DNA from: an uncultured Ruminobacter sp.
Lineage (GTDB): Bacteria > Pseudomonadota > Gammaproteobacteria > Enterobacterales > Succinivibrionaceae
Assembly (NCBI GenBank): GCA_902776415.1
Contig: CACYPY010000012.1
Coordinates: 1-34,711 of the forward strand
DNA length: 34,711 nucleotides
Direction: 5' to 3'
The notes below the pieces were generated by a model that was not told the DNA's origin, did not search any database, and saw only the letters and a program-made list of their open reading frames with translations. A program made the position numbers and the translations under genes. This document shows, one piece after another, positions 24,194 to 33,345 of the stretch. The number at the start of each line of letters is the position of its first letter. Position 1 is the first letter of the stretch.

Positions 24194-25758
24194 TGACGGA
24201 CAGTCATCCTGATTTTCTGAAGGAGCTTCTCAGGCCGGAAAGAAGCTCCCGGCCGCAATTTTTCAGGGAGCATGAGGTGCTTTCACTGGATCAGGTGTTT
24301 GTGCTGGCCTGGGATATTTCGGTGCGGCTTCCGCACTGTGCCATGGGAGAGCCGGTGCTTTTGGTGCTTGATGATTCCTCGGAGCTTCTGGCGGGCATGC
24401 TGGCCGTGTGGGCCCGGGGAGGAGTTCCCTTTACTCCGAGCGGTTTTCGGGAGGAGTCTCTGAGAAAGGCGGCGGCTTTCAGCAGTATTGCTGTCGGCAA
24501 AAATTCCATTCTGAAGGAAAACGGGGTATCCTCGGGATTTCGGGGGGGGGTACCATTTATCGATATTGCGGACTTTGCCCGGAGCCGGGAGTTTTCGGAG
24601 GTGTCTCTGGCAGAAAAACGCTGGTATTTCCGGAAAAGTCTTGAAATTCTGGCTTCCGGGGATGATTCCCTGCTGGAATTTATTCAGATGACATCGGGTT
24701 CCACGGGGGAACCCAAGATCGTCGGACGTACGCTGAAAGGTCTCATGCAGGAGGTGGCGGCAGTTGCTTCTCTGGGAATTATCGGAAGCGATAACAATTC
24801 CCTTTGTGTTGCCACCGTGCCTAATTATCACGCCTACGGGATCATGTTCCGGTTCTTTTTTCCGCTGACATCCGGAATTCCGGTTTATGATGCCATGATC
24901 CGCTATGAAGAACAATTTGCCGTTCCCGCCGGTATCGGACGTCCTTTTGTTACTGTGGCAAATCCGGGGTTTCTGAAAAGGCTGGGCGGACCCGGGAATG
25001 TTTCGGGCTGCCGTCTCCTTATTTCCGCGGGAGGCCGTCTTTCGGATAAGGTGCGGGTGCAGGGGCAGGAATTTTTCGGGAGTGAGGTTCTGGAAATTTT
25101 CGGCAGTACCGAAACCGGAGCCATGGCATGGCGCTATACCGGAAATTCTGATCTGGAATGGCGTCCGGTTCCCGGGAACCGTTTTTATGTCGCGTCCGGC
25201 AGTCTTCCGGAAGCCGGCGGCGAAATCCTGATGGCCGCCTCAGGAGAGGGGGTGCTTCTGTATGCGTCTCCGTATCTTGAAAATGCCGGACTGTCCGGGA
25301 TGTGTGCCGGCCGTGAGATTCCGGTGTTTGCCTCCGGCGATGAGGTGTGCCTGTCCGAAGAAGGAGTGCTGACCATTCTGGGGCGCAGTGGCCGGCTTAT
25401 CAAGATTGAGGACAACCGGGTGTCTCTGGATCAGGTGGAAGCCGGCTTTGCCTTTATTCCGGAGATTGCCGATGCGGCGGTTATTCCCTATGAACGTGAC
25501 GGGCGGGAAGGCACACTGGCGTTTATAGTGCTGAACTCCCGGGGACAGTCCCTGGCCCGTTCCCTGAGTCCGGGGAGAATGATGATCGGGTTCCGGAACA
25601 TTCTCAGGAATCATATGCTGCCCCTGGCTGTTCCGCGCAAATTCATAATTATTGCGGCAATTCCGTTGAATGCCAACGGCAAGACTGATTACCGGAAGCT
25701 GGCTCTCCTGGCTAAAGAACGGAATTTCCCGGATAGCCGGGAATCTGAAAAGGAATAA
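24193..25758 (+). CDS. apeH: AMP-dependent acyl/aryl ligase of the aryl polyene cluster
   Basis: The product is 521 residues. It belongs to the adenylate-forming family: ATP-binding loop TSGSTGEPK at 167-175, EIFGSTETG at 301-309, the hinge region with GRSGRLIKIEDNRVS, and the catalytic lysine K497 in NANGKTDYRKL. In aryl polyene systems the enzyme activates a hydroxy-aryl acid (such as 4-hydroxybenzoate or coumarate type) as AMP ester and loads it on the ACP encoded just upstream. The frame contains a run of nine G residues at 24542-24550 (codons 117-120), which is prone to slippage; the present length keeps the frame open. The dehydratase gene follows nine bases after the stop. Confidence 0.88.
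   Translation: MTDSHPDFLKELLRPERSSRPQFFREHEVLSLDQVFVLAWDISVRLPHCAMGEPVLLVLDDSSELLAGMLAVWARGGVPFTPSGFREESLRKAAAFSSIAVGKNSILKENGVSSGFRGGVPFIDIADFARSREFSEVSLAEKRWYFRKSLEILASGDDSLLEFIQMTSGSTGEPKIVGRTLKGLMQEVAAVASLGIIGSDNNSLCVATVPNYHAYGIMFRFFFPLTSGIPVYDAMIRYEEQFAVPAGIGRPFVTVANPGFLKRLGGPGNVSGCRLLISAGGRLSDKVRVQGQEFFGSEVLEIFGSTETGAMAWRYTGNSDLEWRPVPGNRFYVASGSLPEAGGEILMAASGEGVLLYASPYLENAGLSGMCAGREIPVFASGDEVCLSEEGVLTILGRSGRLIKIEDNRVSLDQVEAGFAFIPEIADAAVIPYERDGREGTLAFIVLNSRGQSLARSLSPGRMMIGFRNILRNHMLPLAVPRKFIIIAAIPLNANGKTDYRKLALLAKERNFPDSRESEKE
24542..24550 (+). repeat. G9 homopolymer within the AMP ligase gene
   Basis: Nine consecutive G residues encode Arg-Gly-Gly-Val at residues 117-120. The other G runs noticed in the window are about six long. 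A change of one G would shift the frame in the first quarter of the protein. Confidence 0.9.
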
Positions 25759-25767
25759 GGATCTGCT

Positions 25768-26205
25768 ATGTGTGCCACAGGGGATTTCAGCCGTACCACT
25801 CAGGAGCTTCTTGAAACTACCGTTCCGAAAAGCATTTCCCGCTGTCCCGGCGGCATCAGCACCCTGTCTCTGAACTGTCGCATTCCTCCGGATATGATCT
25901 GGTTTCAGGGACATTTTGAGGGTTATCCGGTTTATCCGGGGGTGGCGGAGCTGGATCTGGTTCTGAAAAGTCTCAGGCATTTTTTTGATTTCAGCTATGA
26001 ACGCTATATTCTGGATATTCCGCAGATTAAATTCCCGAAACCGGTACTGCCGGGGTGTGAAGTTCTGCTGGAGGCTGCCTGGAACGAACCGGATCTGAAA
26101 TGCGAGTTCCGGATTGTGTCCTGCGGCGACTGCGGCACGGGTGAGGCTCCCAAGGAGCTTCATGCCGCCGGAAAGCTGTGCTTTAAAGATTCTCCGGGGA
26201 ACTGA
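25768..26205 (+). CDS. apeI: Hot-dog 3-hydroxyacyl-ACP dehydratase of aryl polyene type
   Basis: The product is 145 residues, the size of FabZ/FabA-like hot-dog proteins. The landmark WFQGHFEGYPVYPGVAELD holds the catalytic histidine H49 and the PxPGV loop. In aryl polyene synthesis ApeI pairs with a second hot-dog protein, ApeP, to remove water from the 3-hydroxyacyl-ACP and create each double bond; the partner is at 34503. It follows the AMP ligase by nine bases with GGATCT-type spacing and is clearly in the same operon. The C-terminus is a little Cys-rich (SCGDCG). Confidence 0.86.
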   Translation: MCATGDFSRTTQELLETTVPKSISRCPGGISTLSLNCRIPPDMIWFQGHFEGYPVYPGVAELDLVLKSLRHFFDFSYERYILDIPQIKFPKPVLPGCEVLLEAAWNEPDLKCEFRIVSCGDCGTGEAPKELHAAGKLCFKDSPGN

Positions 26206-26298
26206 TTATCCGGCCGGAGTTTCAGTCTCTGCGGTGTTGTGTCTGTTTTGGATTTGAACGTCATGCCGGTATCGGGAGCATGACCGGAGCAGGAAAAA

Positions 26299-27399
26299 AT
26301 GTCAGAAAAAATTTCCGAAAATGAATCGGCCCCGGAGGCCGGCCGGAGCGGGGATGCCGGCACTGGCGTCAGGCAGCCGGACGAGGCGTCCTGGCGGAAG
26401 GAATCCGAGAAAACCTCCGTTCTCGGGATCAGAATCGTTCTCTGGATTTATGACGTTTTCGGGAGACGGATTTCGCTGGTTCTGGTCTGGTTTATTTCGC
26501 TCTGGATCTGGATTTTTTCACCGGAGCTTCGGAAAAGCTCCCGGATCTACCTTGACAGGATAAGCGCCTTTGCCGCCTCCCGCGGCATCAGTCTCGGACG
26601 GCTTTCCACAAGACGCCATGTAAATCGGGTGGCGGTTAATTTTTTTGAGAGGCTTCTGGCCTGGAAGGGCGTGATGACAACGGACAGGCTGGTTTCCGAA
26701 AACCGGGATCACGAAAGAATGCTGGCCCGGGCCCGGGAACCTGACGGAGCAATTCTTATCGGGGCTCATGTGGGAAATTCCGAAATGCTGCGGGGGATGA
26801 ATTTTTCCTGTTCCCGCAAAAAGGTCAGCTCCTTTATGTATGCCCGTCAGTTTCCCCGCTTCATGGATTGCATCAGGGCACTGAATGCCGAGAGCAATCT
26901 CAATATCATCATGCCGGAGGAGATTACTCCGGCCACGGGTATTTATCTTGGCGAGAAGCTGGATGCGGGGGAGTGGATCTTTATCATGGGAGACCGGCTT
27001 CTGGACGGAGACACCCGTTCCTGCGAAGTGGAGTTTCTGGGAAAAAAGGCCCGTTTTCCGTTGGGGCCCTGGCTTCTGGCAGGTATTTTCAAAAAGCCGG
27101 TATATACCGTTCATGCGGTAAAAATCGATGGGGTTTACCGACTTTTCTTCCGGGAGGTGGGGGAGGTCCGTTTTTCCCGCAAAAACCGGGAGCAGGATCT
27201 CCGGAGCTATGTGGAAAGTTATGCCCGTTTTCTGGAGGAGCTCCTGCTTAAGGCCCCGTACGAATGGTTTAACTTCTTTGATTTCTGGGAAGAGTACGGG
27301 GAACAGGAGGAAAAGCCCGAAAAGGCAGACCGGACACCTGACCGGAGTGGCGGTGAGAATGCCGGCAAAGCTTCCGGGGAAGCCCCGAAAAAGGTTTAA
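26299..27399 (+). CDS. LpxL/HtrB-like acyltransferase of the aryl polyene cluster
   Basis: The product is 366 residues. After a polar N-terminus of about 40 residues there is a hydrophobic segment (43-75), then an LpxL-type acyltransferase domain with H157 and E162 in GAHVGNSEM (HX4E) and the later IFIMGDRLLDGD block. Such enzymes move acyl groups onto lipids at the inner membrane; in aryl polyene clusters an acyltransferase of this type, sometimes fused to a glycosyltransferase, is common. No glycosyltransferase part is fused here. The C-terminal ~30 residues are polar, rich in Lys, Glu and Gly. AGGA precedes the start. Its stop overlaps by a few bases the stop of a gene on the other strand. 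Confidence 0.87.
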   Translation: MSEKISENESAPEAGRSGDAGTGVRQPDEASWRKESEKTSVLGIRIVLWIYDVFGRRISLVLVWFISLWIWIFSPELRKSSRIYLDRISAFAASRGISLGRLSTRRHVNRVAVNFFERLLAWKGVMTTDRLVSENRDHERMLARAREPDGAILIGAHVGNSEMLRGMNFSCSRKKVSSFMYARQFPRFMDCIRALNAESNLNIIMPEEITPATGIYLGEKLDAGEWIFIMGDRLLDGDTRSCEVEFLGKKARFPLGPWLLAGIFKKPVYTVHAVKIDGVYRLFFREVGEVRFSRKNREQDLRSYVESYARFLEELLLKAPYEWFNFFDFWEEYGEQEEKPEKADRTPDRSGGENAGKASGEAPKKV

Positions 27400-28262
27400 A
27401 TCCCCAGACAGCGCGAACCTTCAAAAACATATTCCCTGCCGATCATGATGCCCCGGGCGTTACTGTAATGTCCTATTTCCGGAGTTTCCCAGACCGGAAG
27501 GTCCTCCGGGATAAAGGGAGTCAGGAGGTCCGAAACCGCAACTCCGGGATGGTTTTCCCGAAGCTCGGTAAACGTCCCCAGGACTATTCCCGCAATTCTG
27601 CCGGTGATCCCCAGAACCTTCAAGGTGGCGAAGCAGCTTATAATTCTGTCAGGGCCGCCGCCTAGGGATTCCAGTACCAGTATTTTTCCGTCCGGATCCG
27701 GCATAAACTGAGTACCCGCAAGCTTCAGGAAGCACCGGACATTCCCGCCGATGACGATTCCCCGCATGCGGTTAAATCTTCTGAAGGTTCCTTTAGGGGT
27801 AACGAGCGAAGCCCGGGGCTCCGGATTTTTAAGAAAATCAAGAAACTCCCGGAGTCTTTCTCCGGAACGCTCCCTTATTGCATGAAGCGCCTGATAAAGC
27901 ACTCCGGAACTTCCTCCGGCCGCGAAAAAGGCGTTAAGAAGCACCGTAAGATCGCTGTAGCCCGTGAAGATGATGTCCCGATTCGGAAAAGCCAGGTTTT
28001 CAGGGTGCAGCAGGAGTTCGTTTGCAGTATCCCCTCCGGAAACATCCATAATGAATTTCAGGTCCGGGCAGGCGAGGATCTCCGCCATGTCCCGGGCCTT
28101 AAGATCCGGCGAGGGCTTTCCGGGAGTTCTTTCGGAAAGGGATTTTCCGGTGATCACGTTAAAGCCGTTTCTGCCGAGTACGGATTCCAGGACGGCAAGC
28201 TGTTTAAGCCTTTCCGGGGACAGGGCGTCGGAAAAGCCGGTCAGGGCAATGGTTGTTGACAT
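27396..28262 (-). CDS. S66-family peptidase (LD-carboxypeptidase / MccF-like)
   Basis: The product is 288 residues. The S66 Ser-Glu-His triad is visible: S103 in FTGYSDLTVLLNA, E198 in LVLESLGGG, and H265 in EIGHYSNARG. This family includes LdcA, which trims murein tetrapeptides, and MccF, which cleaves microcin C and related toxins and gives immunity. Length is as expected (about 300). It is on the opposite strand to the pigment genes and overlaps the acyltransferase stop tail-to-tail, so it is not part of that operon. It could be a cytosolic murein recycling enzyme or a self-protection enzyme; sequence alone does not decide. Confidence 0.85.
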   Translation of the reverse strand: MSTTIALTGFSDALSPERLKQLAVLESVLGRNGFNVITGKSLSERTPGKPSPDLKARDMAEILACPDLKFIMDVSGGDTANELLLHPENLAFPNRDIIFTGYSDLTVLLNAFFAAGGSSGVLYQALHAIRERSGERLREFLDFLKNPEPRASLVTPKGTFRRFNRMRGIVIGGNVRCFLKLAGTQFMPDPDGKILVLESLGGGPDRIISCFATLKVLGITGRIAGIVLGTFTELRENHPGVAVSDLLTPFIPEDLPVWETPEIGHYSNARGIMIGREYVFEGSRCLGI

Positions 28263-28442
28263 GGCATTACTCGTGCGGATGAGTTCGCTGTTTCGGGTTT
28301 TGCGGCCGACAGGGAACCGGGACTGTCCGGGAAAAGAAGGACGTTATCTGCCGGAGTTTATGAAATGCCGGAAATTACGTCAATTGCGGAAATGCAGTTT
28401 TTTGCACAGAGATAATTTTTCAGAAAAATCAGGAGGTTTTTC

Positions 28443-28955
28443 ATGATCTGGTTTACCAGCGATCTTCATTTCGGACACCGGGGCATCATTGCCATGAAAA
28501 ACCGGCCTTTTCGGAATGCTGATGAGATGAATCGCTGCCTGCTCGCGAATTATAATGCCGTGGTGCGCCGTGATGACACCGTGTACCTTCTGGGAGATCT
28601 GTGCCACCACATGACCGTGGAGGCCGCCAATGCCGTTATTGCCAGGATGAACGGCCGGAAATATCTTCTGACAGGCAACCATGACAGGAATTACAATCCG
28701 GATCTCTTTTGCGGGATTCGGGATTTTATGACAGTTTCCCTTAGCGGTCAGGAATTTGTCCTGATGCATTACCCGATGCTGTCCTGGCCCAAAATGCATC
28801 AGGGGAGCATTCAGCTTCACGGGCACATTCACGAATCTCAGGACTATAATCTTAAAAACCGTGCCGAGGGCATCAGACGCTATGATGTCGGTGTTGATGC
28901 GAACTCCTTCTGTCCGGTCTCCGTTAAGACGATCATTGATTTTTTCGGGGCCTGA
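28443..28955 (+). CDS. Small calcineurin-like metallophosphoesterase
   Basis: The product is 170 residues. The metal-binding motifs are in order: D7 and H9 in SDLHFGH, D52 in LLGDLCH, GNHD at 78-81, a histidine in LMHYPM, and GHIHE. This is the full set for a two-metal phosphoesterase of the short bacterial type, related to YfcE-like and phage-encoded enzymes. AGGAGG at about 28430-28435 makes the start firm. It sits alone between two genes on the opposite strand. The substrate (cyclic nucleotide, nucleotide or RNA end) is unknown. Confidence 0.9.
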   Translation: MIWFTSDLHFGHRGIIAMKNRPFRNADEMNRCLLANYNAVVRRDDTVYLLGDLCHHMTVEAANAVIARMNGRKYLLTGNHDRNYNPDLFCGIRDFMTVSLSGQEFVLMHYPMLSWPKMHQGSIQLHGHIHESQDYNLKNRAEGIRRYDVGVDANSFCPVSVKTIIDFFGA

Positions 28956-29013
28956 CGCTCCCCGCGCAACGCTCCGGGAAAGCCCGGAGGTTCCGCGGAA
29001 GGACGCTCTGATT

Positions 29014-29907
29014 CTATTTTTCCTGATCCTTCAGAAGCAGCTTGCAGGCGCTGACATGGCCCGCAATCCGATCTTCAATCATTCCGGCCGCCTTCAGCAC
29101 GCTGTCAAGGCTGATGGGAGGTATGGCATGGTTTTTGTTCAGGTAATTGTGAAGATAGGTCTCCGATTTGTTGTCGATTCCCATGCGGGAGCAGATAATC
29201 CAGGATACGCATTCCGCTTCAAATTCCTCGATGTTTTTGTCTTTTATTATCCGCGATTTCCATCTTGAGGGATCCGGGGTGCCGAGATGTCCGCAGTAGA
29301 GATGTCCCAGTTCGTGGAGCACCGTGGCGAAGGTTTCCGGAACCCCCAGATTTTTGCTGACAATGAGATGGTATTTTACCAGTACTTCCTTGTCTTTTCC
29401 GTATATCTGGTATTTCTTCGGCAGGTCCGGTGCGGGGCCGATTGAGCCGGCATTGCAGGATCCGTTGTCAGCCTTATGGAAGGAAACCCCGTCGGCCGGC
29501 AGTCTTTTAAGCAGCTTTGACAGTGAATTCCGGCATGCCTGCTCATGATTTTCCGCGGGAATTTTAAAAGGGCTAAGCAGCTTCTCCGGGAAAGGCTCGT
29601 CACCCTCGGTATCCTGTACCTCGAATACGAACTGTATCGGACGGAACGGCTTGAGAATCAGAAGCGGTCGGGCTCCGGGTCTGACAGTGCGCCCGAATTT
29701 TTCGAGCCAGTCCCTGGCTGTGGCGACATACCGGCTTCCCGGACGCTGGATATGAAGCAGCATGGCGTTGTAGGGCGCCAGCGCTCTGAATTTTTTTACA
29801 AACTGAAGCAGCTCCTGAAAGTCGCTGCTTTCGCGATATGTGCCCACCCGCTGGAACAGCAGGTCAAGTTCGGCGGGACGTTCGTTTTTGGCGGTGTTTT
29901 CTGTCAT
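29014..29907 (-). CDS. ArdC/ImmA-like zinc metallopeptidase
   Basis: The product is 297 residues. The zinc motif HELGH is at 198-202, with E232 in EAECVSWI as the likely third ligand, as in ImmA/IrrE peptidases. The N-terminal 110 residues look like the ArdC N-terminal domain: an APYNAMLLHIQ block, then RDWLEKFGRTVRPGARPLLIL and FVFEVQDTEG. ArdC proteins of plasmids and phages protect incoming DNA against restriction; ImmA-type peptidases cleave repressors. It is on the opposite strand to the pigment genes, with its own AT-rich promoter region. It suggests that this part of the cluster was acquired on a mobile element. Confidence 0.75.
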   Translation of the reverse strand: MTENTAKNERPAELDLLFQRVGTYRESSDFQELLQFVKKFRALAPYNAMLLHIQRPGSRYVATARDWLEKFGRTVRPGARPLLILKPFRPIQFVFEVQDTEGDEPFPEKLLSPFKIPAENHEQACRNSLSKLLKRLPADGVSFHKADNGSCNAGSIGPAPDLPKKYQIYGKDKEVLVKYHLIVSKNLGVPETFATVLHELGHLYCGHLGTPDPSRWKSRIIKDKNIEEFEAECVSWIICSRMGIDNKSETYLHNYLNKNHAIPPISLDSVLKAAGMIEDRIAGHVSACKLLLKDQEK

Positions 29908-29971
29908 GTTCTGAAATTCCTTGATAGTAATGCAGAATCAGGAGAATCTGCGCAGATTTTGTTTTATAAAT

Positions 29972-29980
29972 AGTATAGCA
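29972..29980 (-). promoter_or_regulatory. Candidate extended -10 promoter for the ArdC/ImmA-like gene
   Basis: Read on the minus strand, TGCTATACT is an extended -10, about 65 bp before the start at 29907, in an AT-rich stretch (29955-30020). The -35 is poor. The remaining DNA to 30304 holds no gene I can support. Confidence 0.45.
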
Positions 29981-30304
29981 TGATATTTAATACGTGGTAT
30001 AGAATATATTGTAATTTTTGACGGAGCTTTGACGTTTTTGTTTTAACCCGGTCATCGGTTTCGGAGCTCCCGGAGATTCGGAAGCCGGGAACAAAAGATA
30101 ATTCAGGGAGAATCAGGGGATTGCGGAGTCCGGAGATCGCGGGGCGGATCTTTTCCGGATGACGATTCAATAATTCCGGTACCTGAATTTCTCCTGATGT
30201 TCTAAAATGCGCGGTAAGCATCCGACCTGCCTTTCGGAAGAGAGGGCGGAACCGGATTTAACCTGTTTTGTCGTTGTCGCAATCTGAAAATGAAGGAGAG
30301 AGCC

Positions 30305-31033
30305 GTGAAAGCAGTGCCGGAAGCAGAGGATTCCCGGGGGGCGTTTTATAAGCGTGTTACCGGAAGTCCCCGGTTTCGAAAAATCCTGGCAGTTATTTTG
30401 ACAAGCGTTGCATTACTGCCGGGCGGAGCCGTTCCGGGAACTCCGGAGAAAGCCGGAGCCGGGGAACCGGTTTCGGATTCTTTTCCGAAGCTTTTTCGGG
30501 ATGTCGCGCCCCACCGGGCTGTTTTCAGGATGGAGAAATACCTTCCGGGGCCGAACCGTACGGTGTTTTCCGAGGGCCGCGTGCTGGTTTTTCCCGGGGC
30601 AGGTCTCTGCTGGATGGCGGAGAAGCCCCGGCGGCAGGTATGGCTGATTACGGATGCCGGAATTTCGGACCCCGACCGCTATCGGGTTCCCGAATCAGCC
30701 CGCGGCGAAAGACCAAACCCTTTTTTTTCAAAAACCATGCAGGCCTTTACCGGACTTCTCTCTGGCCGCACCCGGGATCCCGGAGTGGCATACGATCTTG
30801 AACTGTCGGATTCGGAAGCATCCAAGGCCGGAGTTCTCCGGATGATACCCCGGGATCCCGGAGTTTCCCGAGTGATCAGGGAAATAACCATAACCGTCGG
30901 GGATTCCCGGATTTCAGGCATCAGCATTGAGGAGAACGGGGGCGGTTATACCAGGATCAGTTTTGCCGGGGATGAGCCCGCCTCCGGATTTGATCCCGCT
31001 CCGGGACTGGAAGCCCTGTGCCATGATTACTGA
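30305..31033 (+). CDS. LolA-like outer membrane lipoprotein carrier of the aryl polyene cluster
   Basis: The product is about 242 residues. A positively charged N-terminus and a hydrophobic stretch (RKILAVILTSVALLPGGAV, near residues 25-43) look like a signal peptide, so the protein is probably periplasmic. The rest is beta-rich with LolA-like traits (an FSEGRVLVFPGAG strand and a late strand GYTRISFAG). LolA-like proteins next to an MMPL exporter are standard in aryl polyene clusters and are thought to carry the product toward the outer membrane. The GTG at 30305 with AAGGAGAG upstream is preferred; ATG at 30290 lies ahead of that site. Its end overlaps the exporter gene by 11 bases. Confidence 0.7.
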   Translation: MKAVPEAEDSRGAFYKRVTGSPRFRKILAVILTSVALLPGGAVPGTPEKAGAGEPVSDSFPKLFRDVAPHRAVFRMEKYLPGPNRTVFSEGRVLVFPGAGLCWMAEKPRRQVWLITDAGISDPDRYRVPESARGERPNPFFSKTMQAFTGLLSGRTRDPGVAYDLELSDSEASKAGVLRMIPRDPGVSRVIREITITVGDSRISGISIEENGGGYTRISFAGDEPASGFDPAPGLEALCHDY

Positions 31034-33344
31034 CAGCGGGAATGTTTCCGGAAGCGGTTCCGGGAAGATTTTCGGAAAGAGAACTTCCGTGCGGGCGCTA
31101 TTTTTTCTGGCTGGCATGCTTATTATTGCCCTGGCCGGTCTTTTTACCGTTATCCGGAATCCCGCCGTCATCACCGCGGAGCTCGGAGCCCTGCTTCCGG
31201 AGAACGGAGGACCGGATGACAGCGGATTTGCCGGTCGCATTGCCCGGGAAATCGTCATCATGGCCGGCCCGGATTCCGGTACCGGATTCCGGGAGGAATC
31301 TCCCTTCGGCAGGGTTCCGGATATTCTGAGCCGCTTCCCGGAAATTACCATTGATGACGCCCGGGGGCTGGATCGCACCGGAAAGTTCTTTTTTGATCAC
31401 CGTTATCTGTATCATCCGTACTTTGAGAATGAAAATGATCTCCGGGAGGCGGTGTTTGAAGCGGTTTACAGTCCCCTGGGCGGTCTTACGGATCCGGAAT
31501 ACCGGAACGACCCTTTTCTGATTATGCGGCATTTTTCCGGAACTCCGGCCGAAGATGTTACCCGGGATGCCTCAGGTTTACTCAGGACTGAAAAAAACGG
31601 GAAGATCCGTTACCTTCTTACGGGGAGAATCTCCCCCGGAACGGGACTGTCTCAGGAACAGGGGGAACGGCTTCTCGGGGAACTGCTTACGGAACGGGAT
31701 CGTCTCCGGGAGCAGGGGATCCGCCTGAGCTTTGTTTCGCCGTTTTTCTATCAGGTGCGGGCGACCGGGAATTCCGTTTCCGATATGAGCCGAATCGGCG
31801 GGTTTTCGGCGGCGGTGCTGGCACTGGTGTTTATTGTGATTTTTCGCGGGATTCGCGAGCTCATGGAAACCCTGCTTTTTCTGGTCCTGTTTCTGGGGTG
31901 CGGTATTACAGCGGTAATCCTGATTCTGGGACATATCCACATAATTACTTTGGGGATGGGGGCGGCACTCGTCGGGATCTGCGCAGACTATCTCATTCAT
32001 TCCCTGATGTTCCGGAGCGGCGGGGATCCCGATGCCTCGGGAAAACTTGCGGGCGCTCTTATGCTGTCCGGCGGCACCAGTATCGCCGCCTACCTTATTA
32101 TGACGCTGACCTCTCTTCCGGTGCTGCGGGAGCTGGCTCTTCTGGCGGCGGTTTCGCTGTCCCTGGCCCTTTTGACTGCAATCTGGATCATTATTCCCTT
32201 CAGAAGCCGGAAAGGGGCGGTTTCTCCGGATCAGGAAATTCTGCCCCGCATTCGCTGCGGTACGCTGTCGGAAAACACCGTTCCGGGATTGCGCCGGGCT
32301 TTCTTCGGATTTGCGGTGCTTCTGATTGCGGCCGGAATATGGATCTCTTCAGGCATTATTCCGGATGACCGGGTTTCCGGCATGCAGGAACAGGATGCGG
32401 AGCTTGGCGGTATGGACCGGGAAATCAGGGAGACTGTATTCAGTTCCGGAAAACCCTCCTGGTATCTCATATCCGGCCGGGATCGCGAGGAAACGCTGCG
32501 GGAGTGCGAGGAGATTCGGGACAGTCTTTTTCCTGAGCTTCGGGAGGCGGTCTTTTTCCCGTGTGACGCCGTTCCCTCCCTGAAAACCGCCCGGGACAGT
32601 CTTAGGCGTTACCGGGAGGCTCTGCCGGCTTTGGCAGAAGCCTATGACGCCGCAGGACTTCCGCTGGACAATCTGCCTGAAATTCCGGAGGTTCCGGAGC
32701 TTTCTGAACCGGATATTCCGGACAGTCTTTCCTGGATGGTTTCCAAAGATGCGGTACTGCTCAGGGCCGGAGGATCTCCGGAAAACAGGGAGACTCTCGG
32801 GGCGGCGCTTCTTTCCCGGGGGAATGTGAAACTGCTAGACAAACAGACAGAGTGGAATAATGCTTTTCGGGATTTTAGGGTACAATTGACCGGGGTTCTG
32901 GCGGGAGCGTTTCTGACAGCCTTGGTGATTCTGGCCCCGGTGATGCGGAAAAGAGTGTTTTCCGGTTTTTTGCTCCCGGTGCTCTGCGGGCTTTCGGGTG
33001 GAATGCTGGCTGCGGCTTTTCTGGCGGAGGGATACTTCGGTCTTTTTTCGGTTCTGGCGCTGTTCATGATTCTGGGACTGGGGGCGGACTACTGCATTTT
33101 CATGTTTTCCGCAGGGTCCGGAAATTTCCGGGAGCGGTGGCAGGCGCTTCTGGCCTCCTGGCTGACCACGGAGGCGGCTTTCGGAGCTCTGGCATTTTCC
33201 GGAACCCGGGTTCTGGCATCCTTCGGATGCATGCTGGCTCTGGGGCTTCTGACGGTTTTTGTGCTGGCTGCCGTGCTTAATCATCCGGGACTGAGCCGGG
33301 ACTTTTCCGATAATCTCAGGGACGGGAGCGGAGGACAAAACTGA
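31023..33344 (+). CDS. MMPL-family exporter of the aryl polyene cluster
   Basis: The product is 773 residues. It has the two-fold RND/MMPL layout: a membrane segment near residue 26-45, a large periplasmic domain, five membrane segments (about 250-400), then the same again with a second periplasmic domain and five final segments. Conserved membrane blocks include GMGAALVGICADYLIHSLMF in the first half and GLGADYCIFMF in the second, where the aspartates carry protons. Such exporters move the polyene or its lipid to the outer membrane. The start at 31023 overlaps the LolA-like gene by 11 bases; the open frame extends left without support. The ketosynthase gene follows after one base. Confidence 0.88.
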   Translation: MITDSGNVSGSGSGKIFGKRTSVRALFFLAGMLIIALAGLFTVIRNPAVITAELGALLPENGGPDDSGFAGRIAREIVIMAGPDSGTGFREESPFGRVPDILSRFPEITIDDARGLDRTGKFFFDHRYLYHPYFENENDLREAVFEAVYSPLGGLTDPEYRNDPFLIMRHFSGTPAEDVTRDASGLLRTEKNGKIRYLLTGRISPGTGLSQEQGERLLGELLTERDRLREQGIRLSFVSPFFYQVRATGNSVSDMSRIGGFSAAVLALVFIVIFRGIRELMETLLFLVLFLGCGITAVILILGHIHIITLGMGAALVGICADYLIHSLMFRSGGDPDASGKLAGALMLSGGTSIAAYLIMTLTSLPVLRELALLAAVSLSLALLTAIWIIIPFRSRKGAVSPDQEILPRIRCGTLSENTVPGLRRAFFGFAVLLIAAGIWISSGIIPDDRVSGMQEQDAELGGMDREIRETVFSSGKPSWYLISGRDREETLRECEEIRDSLFPELREAVFFPCDAVPSLKTARDSLRRYREALPALAEAYDAAGLPLDNLPEIPEVPELSEPDIPDSLSWMVSKDAVLLRAGGSPENRETLGAALLSRGNVKLLDKQTEWNNAFRDFRVQLTGVLAGAFLTALVILAPVMRKRVFSGFLLPVLCGLSGGMLAAAFLAEGYFGLFSVLALFMILGLGADYCIFMFSAGSGNFRERWQALLASWLTTEAAFGALAFSGTRVLASFGCMLALGLLTVFVLAAVLNHPGLSRDFSDNLRDGSGGQN

Positions 33345-33345
33345 G

